Assembly (NCBI GenBank): GCA_016744595.1
Contig: JADGEB010000019.1
Span: 1 to 64,000, forward strand
Reading direction: 5' to 3'
DNA: 64,000 bases
Source of the DNA: Desulfuromusa sp.
GTDB lineage: Bacteria > Desulfobacterota > Desulfuromonadia > Desulfuromonadales > Geopsychrobacteraceae
The notes under the pieces were generated by a model. The model was not told where the DNA came from and searched no databases. It was given only the letters and a program-made list of their open reading frames with translations. The first letter of the stretch is position 1, and each line of letters opens with the position of its first letter. Below, in pieces: positions 45,748 through 55,082 of the stretch. The position numbers were made by a program, and so were the translations under genes.

Positions 45748-46095
45748 ATGAAAAAAACATTTAAAATGAGCCACCCAAAGATTAAAGTTCCAAGGCTTGT
45801 TGAAGCCATCAAATATGAAGTTAAAAAATATATCAGAAGAGAACGAAGAAAGACTTTACCTCTCGACGTAGATTTTTGGGATTTTGATTGCCGTTTCGGT
45901 GTTGATGAAGCAAGTAGTGAAGTTATTCACCTCTCTGCGATTAATAAATCCATATCTCTGGCCGAAGAAAAACAGCTCGAATCCTTTTATTTAGAAGTTC
46001 TGGTCAAGCCAGGTTATCGAAGTAAAAAACCGAAAGAAGAGCAGCAAGTTAGTCCAGAAGATTCAGAAATCCAAAGCAAAGAGAAAGATGAGTAG
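45748..46095 (+). CDS. DUF6172 family protein
   Basis: 115 residues, basic N-terminus then an acidic tail. KKTFKMSHPKIKVPRL, VKKYIRRERRKTLP and DVDFWDFDCRFG recall the DUF6172 family of small conserved proteins of unknown function. It follows the SulP gene by 56 bases. Confidence 0.65.
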   Translation: MKKTFKMSHPKIKVPRLVEAIKYEVKKYIRRERRKTLPLDVDFWDFDCRFGVDEASSEVIHLSAINKSISLAEEKQLESFYLEVLVKPGYRSKKPKEEQQVSPEDSEIQSKEKDE

Positions 46096-46168
46096 AGAAC
46101 AAAGCCCCATCTGGGGAGATTGACGCGCAATTACTTAACCATGTAGCAGTCTTGATTGGAGCATACCA

Positions 46169-46669
46169 GTGACAAATAACGATGTCTTACGCCGTGTCCG
46201 CTTTATTTTTGATTTTAGCGATTCAAAAATGATTGCCCTGTTTAACTTGGCGGATCATCCGGTAACGCGGGAGCAAATCAGTGACTGGCTAAAAAAAGAC
46301 GATGATCCTGCATATCAGGAATGCAGCGATACGTACCTAGCGATTTTCCTTAATGGATTAATTAACGATAAACGGGGTAAGAACAGTGGGACACAACCCG
46401 AACCAGAGCAGTATTTGAACAACAATATTATCTTCAGAAAATTGAAAATTGCATTAAATCTACACGCTGAAGACATCTTGGAGATTATGGCTCTGGCTGA
46501 TGTGCAAATAAGCAAACACGAGCTAAGTGCATTTTTTCGGCGATCGGGGCATAAACACTACCGTGCGTGCAATGACCAAATCTTTCGTAATTTTTTAAAA
46601 GGGGTGCAGCTTAAATATCGTGCCAGCACCTCGGAACCAAAACCTGAAGAGATTCCAGAGGAGCAGTAG
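46169..46669 (+). CDS. DUF1456 family protein (YehS-like)
   Basis: 166 residues containing two copies of the DUF1456 repeat: MTNNDVLRRVRFIFDFSD with ISDWLKKDDDPAYQEC, and IFRKLKIALNLHAEDI with LSAFFRRSGHKHYRAC. The start is a GTG with GGAG upstream. Members are conserved but of unknown function. It is the last ordinary chromosomal gene before the accessory island. Confidence 0.82.
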   Translation: MTNNDVLRRVRFIFDFSDSKMIALFNLADHPVTREQISDWLKKDDDPAYQECSDTYLAIFLNGLINDKRGKNSGTQPEPEQYLNNNIIFRKLKIALNLHAEDILEIMALADVQISKHELSAFFRRSGHKHYRACNDQIFRNFLKGVQLKYRASTSEPKPEEIPEEQ

Positions 46670-46680
46670 CCCAATAACTG

Positions 46681-46860
46681 TTACAAGATCGTCACAAACA
46701 AAAAATGGGTCAGATCCGAACTAACCAAGTTTTTTAGTACATCATTCTTCAAGAAGAGGTTTACAACGAGCTCTTTAAGTTGCTGGTTCTATTGTTTCAG
46801 ACCAGATCAGCACAAATAGGCTGGGAATAGTTCCTCATATCGACTCATGCCATTCCTCAC
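46681..46860 (-). pseudogene. Degenerate IS3-type OrfA C-terminal remnant
   Basis: One reverse frame, interrupted by stops, reads ...SGLKQ*NQQLKELVVNLFLKND followed by VLKNLVSSDLT. The LKELV-x-L heptad-type pattern is that of the coiled C-terminus of IS3-family OrfA. No inverted terminal repeats or OrfB were found nearby, so it is a relic. It marks the edge where chromosomal genes give way to mobile DNA. Confidence 0.35.
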
Positions 46861-46942
46861 GAACACCGATGTTCTTTTCTTAAGCTAAAAAAAACAAACT
46901 CTGGCAGGGGAAAAAAGGATGATATCCCCCCGCCACCCCTAG

Positions 46943-46961
46943 TAGTGCATTTCATGCACTA
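46943..46961. repeat. 19-base perfect inverted repeat
   Basis: TAGTGCAT and ATGCACTA flank a three-base centre (TTC). It lies in the 46861-47114 non-coding stretch upstream of the island genes. It could be a recombinase binding site, an operator or a small hairpin. The rest of this stretch shows a purine-rich run and no gene. Confidence 0.4.
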
Positions 46962-47114
46962 TGATGCCGGGAAAACGAACTGCCACAGACATTTTCGGCT
47001 CTACCTCAAAGAAGGGGGGATAAAGAGTTTCAGTCATAAAAAAAGGCATACCAAAACATTTTGATATACCCCATAAATTGATCAAATTTCCAACCAAAGA
47101 AAGGAGATCAATTT

Positions 47115-47402
47115 ATGGAAAGATTATTAACTGGACTTGTCGATTTTTCAATCAAAAAGATACTCAGTATGCGACCGGCACGACTGCAAGCTGTCTACAA
47201 CAGAGAAACACATTGCCCTGAATGTGGGAGTTTGAGGAAACGAATCAAAGCGAGTTTCTGGCGACAAATTAACAGTACCCCGCAGCAGGGGCATCTCGTC
47301 ACTCTCTTTGTTCATTGCCATAAATATCATTGTAAACGTGCCTCCGGAGGGCAAATTATGCACATTTTACTAAGTAGGCTTAAATGTGTATTTATTATAT
47401 AA
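47115..47402 (+). CDS. Small Cys-rich (zinc-ribbon-like) protein
   Basis: 95 residues. CPECG (about residue 34) and a later HCHKYHC (about 67) could bind one zinc as a ribbon. The N-terminal 30 residues are basic. A strong AAGGAG ribosome site precedes the ATG. I do not recognise a family. Its position just before the recombinase pair suggests a DNA-binding accessory factor (for example an excision/regulatory protein) of the element, which is inference. Confidence 0.5.
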   Translation: MERLLTGLVDFSIKKILSMRPARLQAVYNRETHCPECGSLRKRIKASFWRQINSTPQQGHLVTLFVHCHKYHCKRASGGQIMHILLSRLKCVFII

Positions 47403-47537
47403 AATAATATGTTATGTTTGTTTATGTAGATTTCAATATGCAATTTAAGCTTATTTTATGATTTTTTTTGATAGATTCTTAATGTTTAGAAATGAAACTA
47501 TACGACCTTTGCCCTAGCTGATTCAGCGTTACGAGCC

Positions 47538-50033
47538 ATGTCGAAACAAACTATCTCACATATAGACTGGCAACTCAAGAGGATATCAAGCCTTTATGAA
47601 AACCCTGATTTCCCCTTCACAAGCAAGGAGCGATTTAATGACTTGTTGAAGCTACTGTTTCACGAAAAACCAAAATCATTAGACTGCATATTATTGACTC
47701 TAGACAATCTAGTCTTATTAAAACCGATCATCGATACAATCTGCAAAGAAGATAAATACAAGCGGATCACCAACCGTTTTGATTTTATCACTCCCCTATT
47801 AACTGAATGGACACAAACAAAACGCAATGAGTTAAAAAAACACCTCTACTGGTCTGGAAAAAAATTCGGAAAAAACACGAATGCCTCTTTCCGTGGACTA
47901 ACAGCAGATCAGCCCAGATTTGTCACTTTAGGGCACAGATCTGAGATTGCAGGCAACAATGAATTCATTTTACAACTGCAGGCTCAAATCCTTGTCGCTG
48001 ACATCATTATAAGAATCATAAAACCTCCAAAAGGCTATATTTCTTTTCGGCCATCAGCCCTCTGCGCTATCCGTGTTCTGGCTACAAAAAAGAAATGTCT
48101 CCGCCTCGGCAAGCCCCTGTCACATTTCCTCCCTAATGATCGGCTTTGTCCATCTGAATACCATGCATACCTTTATGCTTCTATAAACCAATCTGAGCAC
48201 ATTGATAGTTGCTACCGCTTTATCTCTTATGCAGACAATTTGCTCCCCAAGAAGGCTCCGCCTAAGAAACGTAAAATAAATAATTGGGATGAAGACTATA
48301 TTGATGAAGACTATATTGATGAAGACTATATTGATGAAGAAAAGCCGACTGAGGATATAAATAAGAAGCTATTTTACCACATTGAGGGAAGCAATAGCGG
48401 ACCATACCGATCCGGCTCTGGAAATCCTGGAAAAGAGATCCCCAAAGGCTACCAGATCGTTTTCCCAACCGGAGAGGAAGATGATGAAGATCGTCTATTT
48501 GATGAAATCAACGATGCAACCGACTATGTATCCCGTGATAACCAAAATTTTGAGTTTATGTGGCATCAGTTAAATCAGCACGACATGTGCATCCTCCTCT
48601 GGTCCCTTCATCCAAGCGAATCTGAAACTGCTATCACACAGTTCCAATATGAGCATCGCTACAAGACTGTCAAATTAAGCGATTTGGAAAAAGCCGCACT
48701 CTGTATTTTACTTTGGACCGGGATGTCATTTTCGAGAATGAGTAAGGTTTTGCTGGCTAAGAACAGTCCACTATCATTACCCGATACTGATTACTATATT
48801 AACGACTCAGGAACAATTCGCTTGATCAGCCATGGTCCACAACTCAGAACAAAACCTGACCCAAAGCTTCTTAAGCAGTCTATTGAAACCTCAAATCACA
48901 TTTGTCATCGGCTGCCAAAAGTCGCTACCCAAGTGATCAATACGTACTTGTTGTCTTTGCCTCCCAGTTCCTCGCCGTCCCTTTTTGCAAAAACTCCTCA
49001 AGAGCTAAGGGGAGTCTGCCAAACAGCCATATCAAGAATAAGAAGGAAAAACCTTTGCCGACTAACCTTAACTCGCATTTCTAGACAGTTGGAAAGTCAC
49101 CTCTCAAGAATGAAGGGCAGTGACGTTTCTGCGGCGTCAATTACACTGGGAAAAGAAATCTGGCTGGCAAGAACAAAAATGCATTATGCCGCCTTTGATT
49201 CAAGCGACCTTCAATTCCTCTACCAAAAAGCTTGTGATGAAATATTCTGTGATGTTGGGCTCAATGATCAGACAACAGAAATTGATCCATTTGCCAAAAG
49301 CCTTCACCTAGGAACACCGTATCGACCCAGGCTTGAACCAATCCAAAACCTTGTTGCAAAGCTCAAAGCTCAAATTAAGAAATCGAAACCAGGTGCCAGG
49401 ACTTCTGTCGCTAAGATTATGACATTTCACAATCTATATACTGAATACACAGCACTGATGATATCCTTCTCTTCGGCCTATCGAGCAGTCAGAAATCCAG
49501 GAATATCACTGTCAGCCCACGACGAAAAGACAAGCTTGACGATTATCAGGGATAAAGACACATCCGATTTTTATCACACCCGGCTTATTTGCCTTCCAGA
49601 AAAATGCACTCAGCAGTTATTGAACTACAAAAGACACCAAGACAAATTAAATGAGCTCATCAGTGGAGGCAAGTTTCCCGTTTTACCTAACAAAAAACTG
49701 CAACCTTCTGATTTATATTATTATGTTAAACCTAAAAGCAGAAAGAACTACAAACCGAAGATCATCAGACCCAAAGACCTCAAAACGAGTTTTGAATTCA
49801 ATAAATACTTCTTACGCCTCAATGCCTGCAGACAACTCTACAAAAGTGAAACCCAGGAGAACTTATTGCCAGTTGATTCTCTTGAAGCATTCTTGGGACA
49901 TTGGTTCGCCGGTGAAGAGCCTTGGACCAGATTCTCGGCACTTCACCCCTACGACTACAAAGAAGTTCTTCTAACCGACCTCACAAGGAGACTTGACCAG
50001 TTGGGTTTTGAACCGCTGGAGGGCTGCATTTGA
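47538..50033 (+). CDS. Large recombinase-like protein, first of a pair
   Basis: 831 residues. The C-terminal third resembles a tyrosine-recombinase fold that has lost parts of its active site: SSAYRAVRNPG (possible first Arg), IIRDKD, and LGHWFAGEEPWTRFS followed by LHPYDYKEVL (GH and a Tyr, both possible catalytic positions). The N-terminal 230 residues are unassigned, and an acidic tandem repeat lies at about 250-268. The gene overlaps the next recombinase gene by one base, so the two are made together. Similar large pairs accompany genomic islands. Whether this partner is catalytic or structural is unknown. Confidence 0.6.
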   Translation: MSKQTISHIDWQLKRISSLYENPDFPFTSKERFNDLLKLLFHEKPKSLDCILLTLDNLVLLKPIIDTICKEDKYKRITNRFDFITPLLTEWTQTKRNELKKHLYWSGKKFGKNTNASFRGLTADQPRFVTLGHRSEIAGNNEFILQLQAQILVADIIIRIIKPPKGYISFRPSALCAIRVLATKKKCLRLGKPLSHFLPNDRLCPSEYHAYLYASINQSEHIDSCYRFISYADNLLPKKAPPKKRKINNWDEDYIDEDYIDEDYIDEEKPTEDINKKLFYHIEGSNSGPYRSGSGNPGKEIPKGYQIVFPTGEEDDEDRLFDEINDATDYVSRDNQNFEFMWHQLNQHDMCILLWSLHPSESETAITQFQYEHRYKTVKLSDLEKAALCILLWTGMSFSRMSKVLLAKNSPLSLPDTDYYINDSGTIRLISHGPQLRTKPDPKLLKQSIETSNHICHRLPKVATQVINTYLLSLPPSSSPSLFAKTPQELRGVCQTAISRIRRKNLCRLTLTRISRQLESHLSRMKGSDVSAASITLGKEIWLARTKMHYAAFDSSDLQFLYQKACDEIFCDVGLNDQTTEIDPFAKSLHLGTPYRPRLEPIQNLVAKLKAQIKKSKPGARTSVAKIMTFHNLYTEYTALMISFSSAYRAVRNPGISLSAHDEKTSLTIIRDKDTSDFYHTRLICLPEKCTQQLLNYKRHQDKLNELISGGKFPVLPNKKLQPSDLYYYVKPKSRKNYKPKIIRPKDLKTSFEFNKYFLRLNACRQLYKSETQENLLPVDSLEAFLGHWFAGEEPWTRFSALHPYDYKEVLLTDLTRRLDQLGFEPLEGCI
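48288..48341 (+). repeat. In-frame 15-base tandem repeat encoding an acidic DEDYI motif
   Basis: Three perfect copies of GATGAAGACTATATT followed by a partial fourth, encoding (DEDYI)x3 within the first recombinase-like protein. Perfect copies at DNA level imply recent expansion. It lies in a charged linker. Confidence 0.85.
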
Positions 50034-52966
50034 TGCCACAGTCAGATCACCACTCTCTTTGGAATCAAAATATCTCCTGGGATGAAGCAATCGAATTCAA
50101 AGAGAACGACGTCAAAGAAGAGCTCAAGACTGTCCTTCGAATCCTCCATCAAAACTACCCAGAACTCTACTTCGGGAAAAGTGCAATCCTAAATGACGAT
50201 GCCGTCAAAAACCTTGTATTGAAGGTGTGCCCTAAGCGACTCAATGAGGATTTTCGTTATTGCCGGCTGACGTATCTCATCAAAGGGCTTAGTGAAGGGA
50301 AAAAACAAGGAATATGGCAGCTAAAAATACCTCCTTTGCCAGCTGTCATCAGAAAAGAAATCAACAGAATTACGCCACTTCTTGGGCCAATAATAGATGA
50401 GTCAAGAGGATTCTCTGAGGTCTTTACATCAAACCTAAAAAACATTCCCACAAACAAACAACAACGAATCGGACAGATTCTCATTTCCGCAAGCCTCTTT
50501 GGTGGGTTGAATGATCCCTTTTGGCTTGAACCCTTTTGTGCCTCTTTAAAAAGCAACATTTTCCTCTATAAAGATATTCTATGGGTTGACCTCTGGAGTG
50601 ACAAGCACAGGTATCACGAGCCGGAAAACAGATTTTTGTTACAAACAAATGCTAAAATATATCGGCGCTGGGTGGCAGACCCTTTGACCCAACTCCTTTT
50701 ATACCGATGGCTTAAAGACCATAGCAATGACACCTATCGAGCATCAAAAGCCTGGGATTACATCAATGATTATCTGGATTGTCTTGATCTTCCGAAAAGC
50801 CAGAGGCCAAAAACAAAATCTGACTTTTTTAAACTATGCCAGGCTTATAGTTCCTATAGCTTTCCACCCTTTTTAGCTGCTTATGCAGAAGGAAAACTGA
50901 TTTCTTCGTCCTTGCCGGACGAAATTTGGTTACGACTGCTTACTGGGAAAAACGCTCCAGTTACGCAGAAGTTAGGAAGAATTAAAACCAATGTAAAAAT
51001 TACCATCAACGAGTCAGTAAAAAATGATGTTCAAACGCAAAAAAAGTATTTAAAGAAAATTCGACAAAAACTCACTTCTGAATTCACACCTGATAAGGCC
51101 AAACGACACATCGAAAAGGTTTTGATCGATGATGGGGAGTTATTTGCTCCTATGTTGACACTGATATCCGCTTGGGCGATTCAACTTTTAAGCGACAGAG
51201 AATTTAAAAGAGAGAGAAGAATCACAGCCCCTCTCGCTCCCTCATCAGTCAATGAGTATTTGAAAATAGCCAAGTACCTTTTAGCGGAGTGCGAAGAGAA
51301 AGATCCACAAACATGGGATGCATATGAAATCTGGGAGCTGTACAAAAGAATTTATTTTAAAGTTAAAAAAAGCTCTGATGGTGATCCAAAGGAATACTTG
51401 CGAAACCTCGATCAATTTCACGGTTTTCTGTCCAGATTTTATGGTATCGAAGATCTCGACATAAGAACCCTTGATAAAAACCCCAAAAGACAGGCTCGGG
51501 TCAATGCCAACCTGATGAGCTGCAGTCAGTTTAAGATCTTACTCAAACGTTTAGGGATACAGCGAAAAGACCTCGACCGGCATGAAAAGATGATCATTGT
51601 TGCTGCAATTCTGGGGTTCAGGGCAGGTATGCGCCGTAATGAAATCTGTGGGCTCCAATTGAAAGACATCCAAGGTGCAAACAGGTATGAAGTCGTTGTC
51701 ACCAAAAACAATTTCAGAGGGTTAAAATCAAAAGCGGCAAGGCGGCGTATTCCTCTTTATCTTCTACTCCCTAATGACGAGTTAGGCTTTGTCCGCTCCT
51801 GGCACGAGGAAAGGTTATATGACCCAGATTCAAAACAACGGAGTCCTCTTTTTGCAGAGGATTACAGTGACGAAAAACCAGTATCAGATGCCTACCTCTT
51901 CGACACCCTAAGAACACAGCTAAAAGAGGTGACAAAAGATCAAAGCTTTCGATTCCACAACCTGAGACATTCCTTTTTGACTTGGCTGCTGATGAAACAA
52001 CTTATTCGCCAAGATATCCCACAACAATCAAAAATTGATTTCCTCGATGATCCTGATTTCGCAGTTGAAAACCGCAGAAGGCTTAAAGATGAAATTCTTA
52101 AAAATGAATCCAGCGGGCGTAAAACCCTTTACTCTGGAACCATTCTCACGGGCCACCTCAGTATAGAGCAAGACTTTCACAGTTATATGCATTTGACAGA
52201 TTTTTTACTTGGGCACTATTCCCGGCATAAATGTAATAACCACGATTTAGATATCGATTCAATTAATGCCCTTATTGGCTGTCAGGACAAAAGAGCCCAC
52301 CAAATCAAAAATCTGGCTGGAAACATTCTCCTCACTTCTCTCACGAGGACTTCTCCGGAATTAAGAGAAAGGTTAGCTCACCCGCTATTGGAAAAAACAA
52401 CTCCAGTACCACTTCAGAAGAAAGAAGGCAAAAGAGATGCATTTCCAGACTTCAGTGACGCATTAAACTTAATGCAAAGACAATTTCTAAACGGAACAAG
52501 TCAGCATAAATTTCCAGCAGACGCTGGCGAGCGTGAACGGGTCAGAATATGGTACGACACCCTGAATGGTGCCGGTAAATCCAGGCGTAAATATTTACGT
52601 ATTGCTAAAAAACTAACAAAGAGCTATTGGTCTAGAGGGGGAGTGATAACTGTCAAATCAGTTGGTGTCGCACAAGAGATTCTGGATTTTCTCAATGAAA
52701 TATGCGGGCTAAAAAACAAAAGTATTCCTGTTTATTTCAAACTGGCCAGCAGTCCAAACCGGCACTCAAAAAGCTCTAAAAACTGGAAACAGGCCCTCAA
52801 TAAATTCCCCATACAATGGAAACAAGGCTCTAAAGGAGCAAAAGGTAATAAGTCATCTATTGTGTTTCTCACAAAAGAACTTTTCCCTCAATCAAGCATC
52901 GAATCAAAAGGAAAAAAATATGAAAAATCACTTTCTTTTGAGTATTTTCTAGCCTTAATAGTGTAG
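50033..52966 (+). CDS. Large tyrosine recombinase/integrase, second of a pair
   Basis: About 977 residues, several times the size of phage integrases. Catalytic residues can be traced: Arg in GFRAGMRRNEICGL (about 530-540), a Lys in the KSKAARRRIP hairpin, HNLRHSF (about 641), and GHLSIEQDFHSYMH with its presumed Tyr (about 705-718). The N-terminal 450 residues and a C-terminal 250-residue extension are unassigned. The start is the ATG at 50033 with GGAGGG upstream. It is likely the DNA-cutting enzyme that moves this island. Such two- or three-protein recombinase modules have been described for several defence-carrying islands, but I cannot assign it to one. Confidence 0.75.
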   Translation: MPQSDHHSLWNQNISWDEAIEFKENDVKEELKTVLRILHQNYPELYFGKSAILNDDAVKNLVLKVCPKRLNEDFRYCRLTYLIKGLSEGKKQGIWQLKIPPLPAVIRKEINRITPLLGPIIDESRGFSEVFTSNLKNIPTNKQQRIGQILISASLFGGLNDPFWLEPFCASLKSNIFLYKDILWVDLWSDKHRYHEPENRFLLQTNAKIYRRWVADPLTQLLLYRWLKDHSNDTYRASKAWDYINDYLDCLDLPKSQRPKTKSDFFKLCQAYSSYSFPPFLAAYAEGKLISSSLPDEIWLRLLTGKNAPVTQKLGRIKTNVKITINESVKNDVQTQKKYLKKIRQKLTSEFTPDKAKRHIEKVLIDDGELFAPMLTLISAWAIQLLSDREFKRERRITAPLAPSSVNEYLKIAKYLLAECEEKDPQTWDAYEIWELYKRIYFKVKKSSDGDPKEYLRNLDQFHGFLSRFYGIEDLDIRTLDKNPKRQARVNANLMSCSQFKILLKRLGIQRKDLDRHEKMIIVAAILGFRAGMRRNEICGLQLKDIQGANRYEVVVTKNNFRGLKSKAARRRIPLYLLLPNDELGFVRSWHEERLYDPDSKQRSPLFAEDYSDEKPVSDAYLFDTLRTQLKEVTKDQSFRFHNLRHSFLTWLLMKQLIRQDIPQQSKIDFLDDPDFAVENRRRLKDEILKNESSGRKTLYSGTILTGHLSIEQDFHSYMHLTDFLLGHYSRHKCNNHDLDIDSINALIGCQDKRAHQIKNLAGNILLTSLTRTSPELRERLAHPLLEKTTPVPLQKKEGKRDAFPDFSDALNLMQRQFLNGTSQHKFPADAGERERVRIWYDTLNGAGKSRRKYLRIAKKLTKSYWSRGGVITVKSVGVAQEILDFLNEICGLKNKSIPVYFKLASSPNRHSKSSKNWKQALNKFPIQWKQGSKGAKGNKSSIVFLTKELFPQSSIESKGKKYEKSLSFEYFLALIV

Positions 52967-52997
52967 TCGCAAATGTAACAAAATGACGCCCCGGTTT

Positions 52998-53030
52998 AGA
53001 CCGGACTGCTTTTTGTCCGGTCTCTTTAGT
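52998..53030 (+). terminator. Rho-independent terminator after the recombinase pair
   Basis: AGACCGGAC (52998-53006) pairs exactly with GTCCGGTCT (53015-53023), with an eight-base loop and a T-rich tail. It lies 32 bases after the stop. Confidence 0.75.
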
Positions 53031-53335
53031 TAGACGCAAATATGTTGCCTTATGCATTTAGCAATATCAGCCTTGTTGTCACATATTGGTTCTGAATATG
53101 AAACAACCCCATTACATGATTCTTTCAGCAAAGAGACCTTTGTGGCTTCATCTTCTGGTACGTTAGCCATTATCAGGTGCGCGTACTCACGATTTGGCCC
53201 GTTATGATCTGAAGAGGAACGAGCAGTTATGCTTACCTTTTCTGATGAGTTCTCAGGAAAAATGGGAGTGAGTAGCTGCTTTAGATATTCAGGAAAACAC
53301 TTGTCTGGTAAAGGCAAGGTATTGATGATAGTCAA
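53030..53335 (-). CDS. Hypothetical protein, weakly supported
   Basis: A 101-codon frame starting with TTG directly after an in-frame stop; no good ribosome site. It has several Cys residues near the end (ESCNGVVSYSEPICDNK). No family is recognised. It may be the remainder of a longer decayed gene, or chance. Confidence 0.3.
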   Translation of the reverse strand: MTIINTLPLPDKCFPEYLKQLLTPIFPENSSEKVSITARSSSDHNGPNREYAHLIMANVPEDEATKVSLLKESCNGVVSYSEPICDNKADIAKCIRQHICV

Positions 53336-53467
53336 TCATTGAGCAATCTGATCGAAGTTATTTCTGAAAAGTTAGGGGAGAGCCAACACCCCAGTTTATT
53401 GTAGCCCAACAATAGCTGCAAGGGCGCTTTATTACTCTCCCGCAGTAGTTTCTACTGTAAACATTTC

Positions 53468-53671
53468 TCAAATTGATTTCTTTGATGATTTGCCTTCTTT
53501 CTCCATCGACTCGATCAGTCCCCATCTGAAATTCTCAAAAACCCTGTTTGCTTGGGCTGTAGTCAAATTATGAGCCTCAAGCTTGATGCATAAGCCGATC
53601 CAGACAGCATGTGTTTCTGCTAGTGCTTCAGAATTCGTATCTTTTTCTAGCTGCTGATCCATTTCTGTCAT
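53468..53671 (-). CDS. Small hypothetical protein
   Basis: A 67-residue charged, probably helical protein (TAQANRVFENFRWGLIESM). No family recognised. It lies downstream of the RES toxin in the same direction, 130 bases away. The start codon lacks a clear ribosome site. Confidence 0.4.
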   Translation of the reverse strand: MTEMDQQLEKDTNSEALAETHAVWIGLCIKLEAHNLTTAQANRVFENFRWGLIESMEKEGKSSKKSI

Positions 53672-53798
53672 TCGGCAGAATCATGACAATAACTGCTATC
53701 GTGATCGTCGGATGCTCCAATGGATGCTGTTGTGCAAAGACAAAGAAGTAAAGTAATCATCAATACCGCTTTATTTCATCGCTATGCTCCAAAGTTTT

Positions 53799-54491
53799 TT
53801 AGACAACAAGCAGTGTTATTCCAGGCTCCCGTTCAACCCTGACCTGATTCCCCTCTGAAGGGTTCCAGAAGTAGCTCAGATAACAGAAATCGCGCGGATT
53901 AGACAAGATCTCCGGATTGAAAATCGCCGCGTTGATTCCGTCGCACCGGGCTGAAGTAACGCACAGGCCGGCCTGATTATTTTTTACGAGATAGCGACCG
54001 ACTTCCTGAGAAAATCGGTAGTCGTCAGGGTCGATCAAAGCTGGGAAGTCGGTTTCTTTGCCAATCAGATCGACCAGAAGCCCCTGACACCGGGCTAGGA
54101 CAATTCTACGGTCGGAGACGATTTCCTGCTCCAGACCATCGTAGGAATCAAGAACTAGGCGTTTCCAGTGATAAACAGATTCATAGATGGTTGTTTCCAT
54201 CTTTTCGGATCCATACCAGACGCCGCAATGAAGACCGTCGCTGAAGCGTGTTGGTTGCCAATTGCTTGCATCAAAAGAATAGGCGATAACCGTGCCGTAA
54301 TCAAAGGGGCGGGTGATGGTCGGCACATTAGTATTCTCATGTCCCTCCATTTCGCAATGAACGGCAACGCCGGTATCAAATTCCCCATCACCTAGATCGC
54401 CATAGCAATCAATCGACACACGAGCAGTTTTGATGTTGCGAAATAGATCATCCGAATAATCGACAATGTTGGTAAGCAGGTTGCGAAACAT
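53799..54491 (-). CDS. RES-domain toxin
   Basis: 230 residues. The RES pattern is seen in TRFSDGLHCGVWYGS, the following ETTIYESVYH, and the C-terminal DGINAAIFNPEILSNPRDFC. RES toxins (MbcT/ParT-like) degrade NAD+ or modify targets by ADP-ribosyl chemistry. The gene begins 3 bases after the antitoxin stop, in the usual antitoxin-toxin order. It is a complete module by length and motif. Confidence 0.82.
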   Translation of the reverse strand: MFRNLLTNIVDYSDDLFRNIKTARVSIDCYGDLGDGEFDTGVAVHCEMEGHENTNVPTITRPFDYGTVIAYSFDASNWQPTRFSDGLHCGVWYGSEKMETTIYESVYHWKRLVLDSYDGLEQEIVSDRRIVLARCQGLLVDLIGKETDFPALIDPDDYRFSQEVGRYLVKNNQAGLCVTSARCDGINAAIFNPEILSNPRDFCYLSYFWNPSEGNQVRVEREPGITLLVV

Positions 54492-54494
54492 CGG

Positions 54495-54908
54495 CTATCT
54501 CCCGCGCTCAAAATCTAGATAACGGCGAATGGCCAGCAGCCCCTCGAATCGGTGCTCCTTCATGATGTCGAGAGGTGCTTTGTTATCGAAACGTTTGTTC
54601 GGCTGTGTCACCCAGTGATAAGCTAACTCTCTATTGTGAGGAAAGATCAGACGTAACGACTTATGAATCCCGAGCAGATGGCCAGCGCGATCCAGAAGAT
54701 CCTGATTGTCGGCAAAAGGCTTTCCTTTGCGGTACCTGGCTAGGCTTGTCCTGGCTTTCGGAGAGAGCCCAAGCAAGAACGCCTGATCCTCTGTCTTCAA
54801 CCCCCAGTGCTCAAACAGGTTCATGATCATTTTAGCGAGGCTGGCACGGTATTCAGGGCTATGTGGATCGAGTGTCGGATCCATTTGTGTTGCTTGAGGC
54901 ATCAGCAT
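54495..54908 (-). CDS. Xre/MbcA-type antitoxin (DUF2384)
   Basis: 137 residues. It has an Xre-like helical N-terminus (SLAKMIMNLFEHWGL, FLLGLSPKARTSLARY) and the MbcA/ParS C-terminal domain (DLLDRAGHLLGIHKSLRLIFP, ending with ILKEHR-like toxin-binding helix). It neutralises the RES toxin and represses the operon. The start may lie at the first Met or a few codons later. A repeat-containing region lies just upstream. Confidence 0.8.
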   Translation of the reverse strand: MLMPQATQMDPTLDPHSPEYRASLAKMIMNLFEHWGLKTEDQAFLLGLSPKARTSLARYRKGKPFADNQDLLDRAGHLLGIHKSLRLIFPHNRELAYHWVTQPNKRFDNKAPLDIMKEHRFEGLLAIRRYLDFERGR

Positions 54909-54945
54909 GATTGGCCTCCTCGTGGTAGGATTGTTGGCAATGGTA

Positions 54946-54971
54946 GTTACATCTGTTACGGATATAGTAAC
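54946..54971 (-). promoter_or_regulatory. Candidate operator of the RES-Xre module
   Basis: GTTAC occurs at 54946-54950 and 54955-54959 and its complement GTAAC at 54967-54971, giving direct and inverted copies 40-65 bases upstream of the antitoxin gene. This is where a self-repressing Xre antitoxin would bind. Confidence 0.4.
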
Positions 54972-55082
54972 ATGGAATTGAGGCTAGTCAAGAGCAATTA
55001 ATGCCAAGCTTGGAATAAAGCGATTATTTTTCTAAAAAATGATTGTAGGTGCTAGAATTTAAGCTCTTCGAGGGAGGATCAC

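Noticed and set aside
48288..48341. Possible CRISPR-like or regulatory repeat
   Set aside because: The units are contiguous, without spacers, and in frame inside a coding region.
47538..52966. Assignment of the recombinase pair to a named island system such as the gamma-mobile-trio
   Set aside because: The expected third component and insertion site could not be confirmed by reading alone, so no name was applied.
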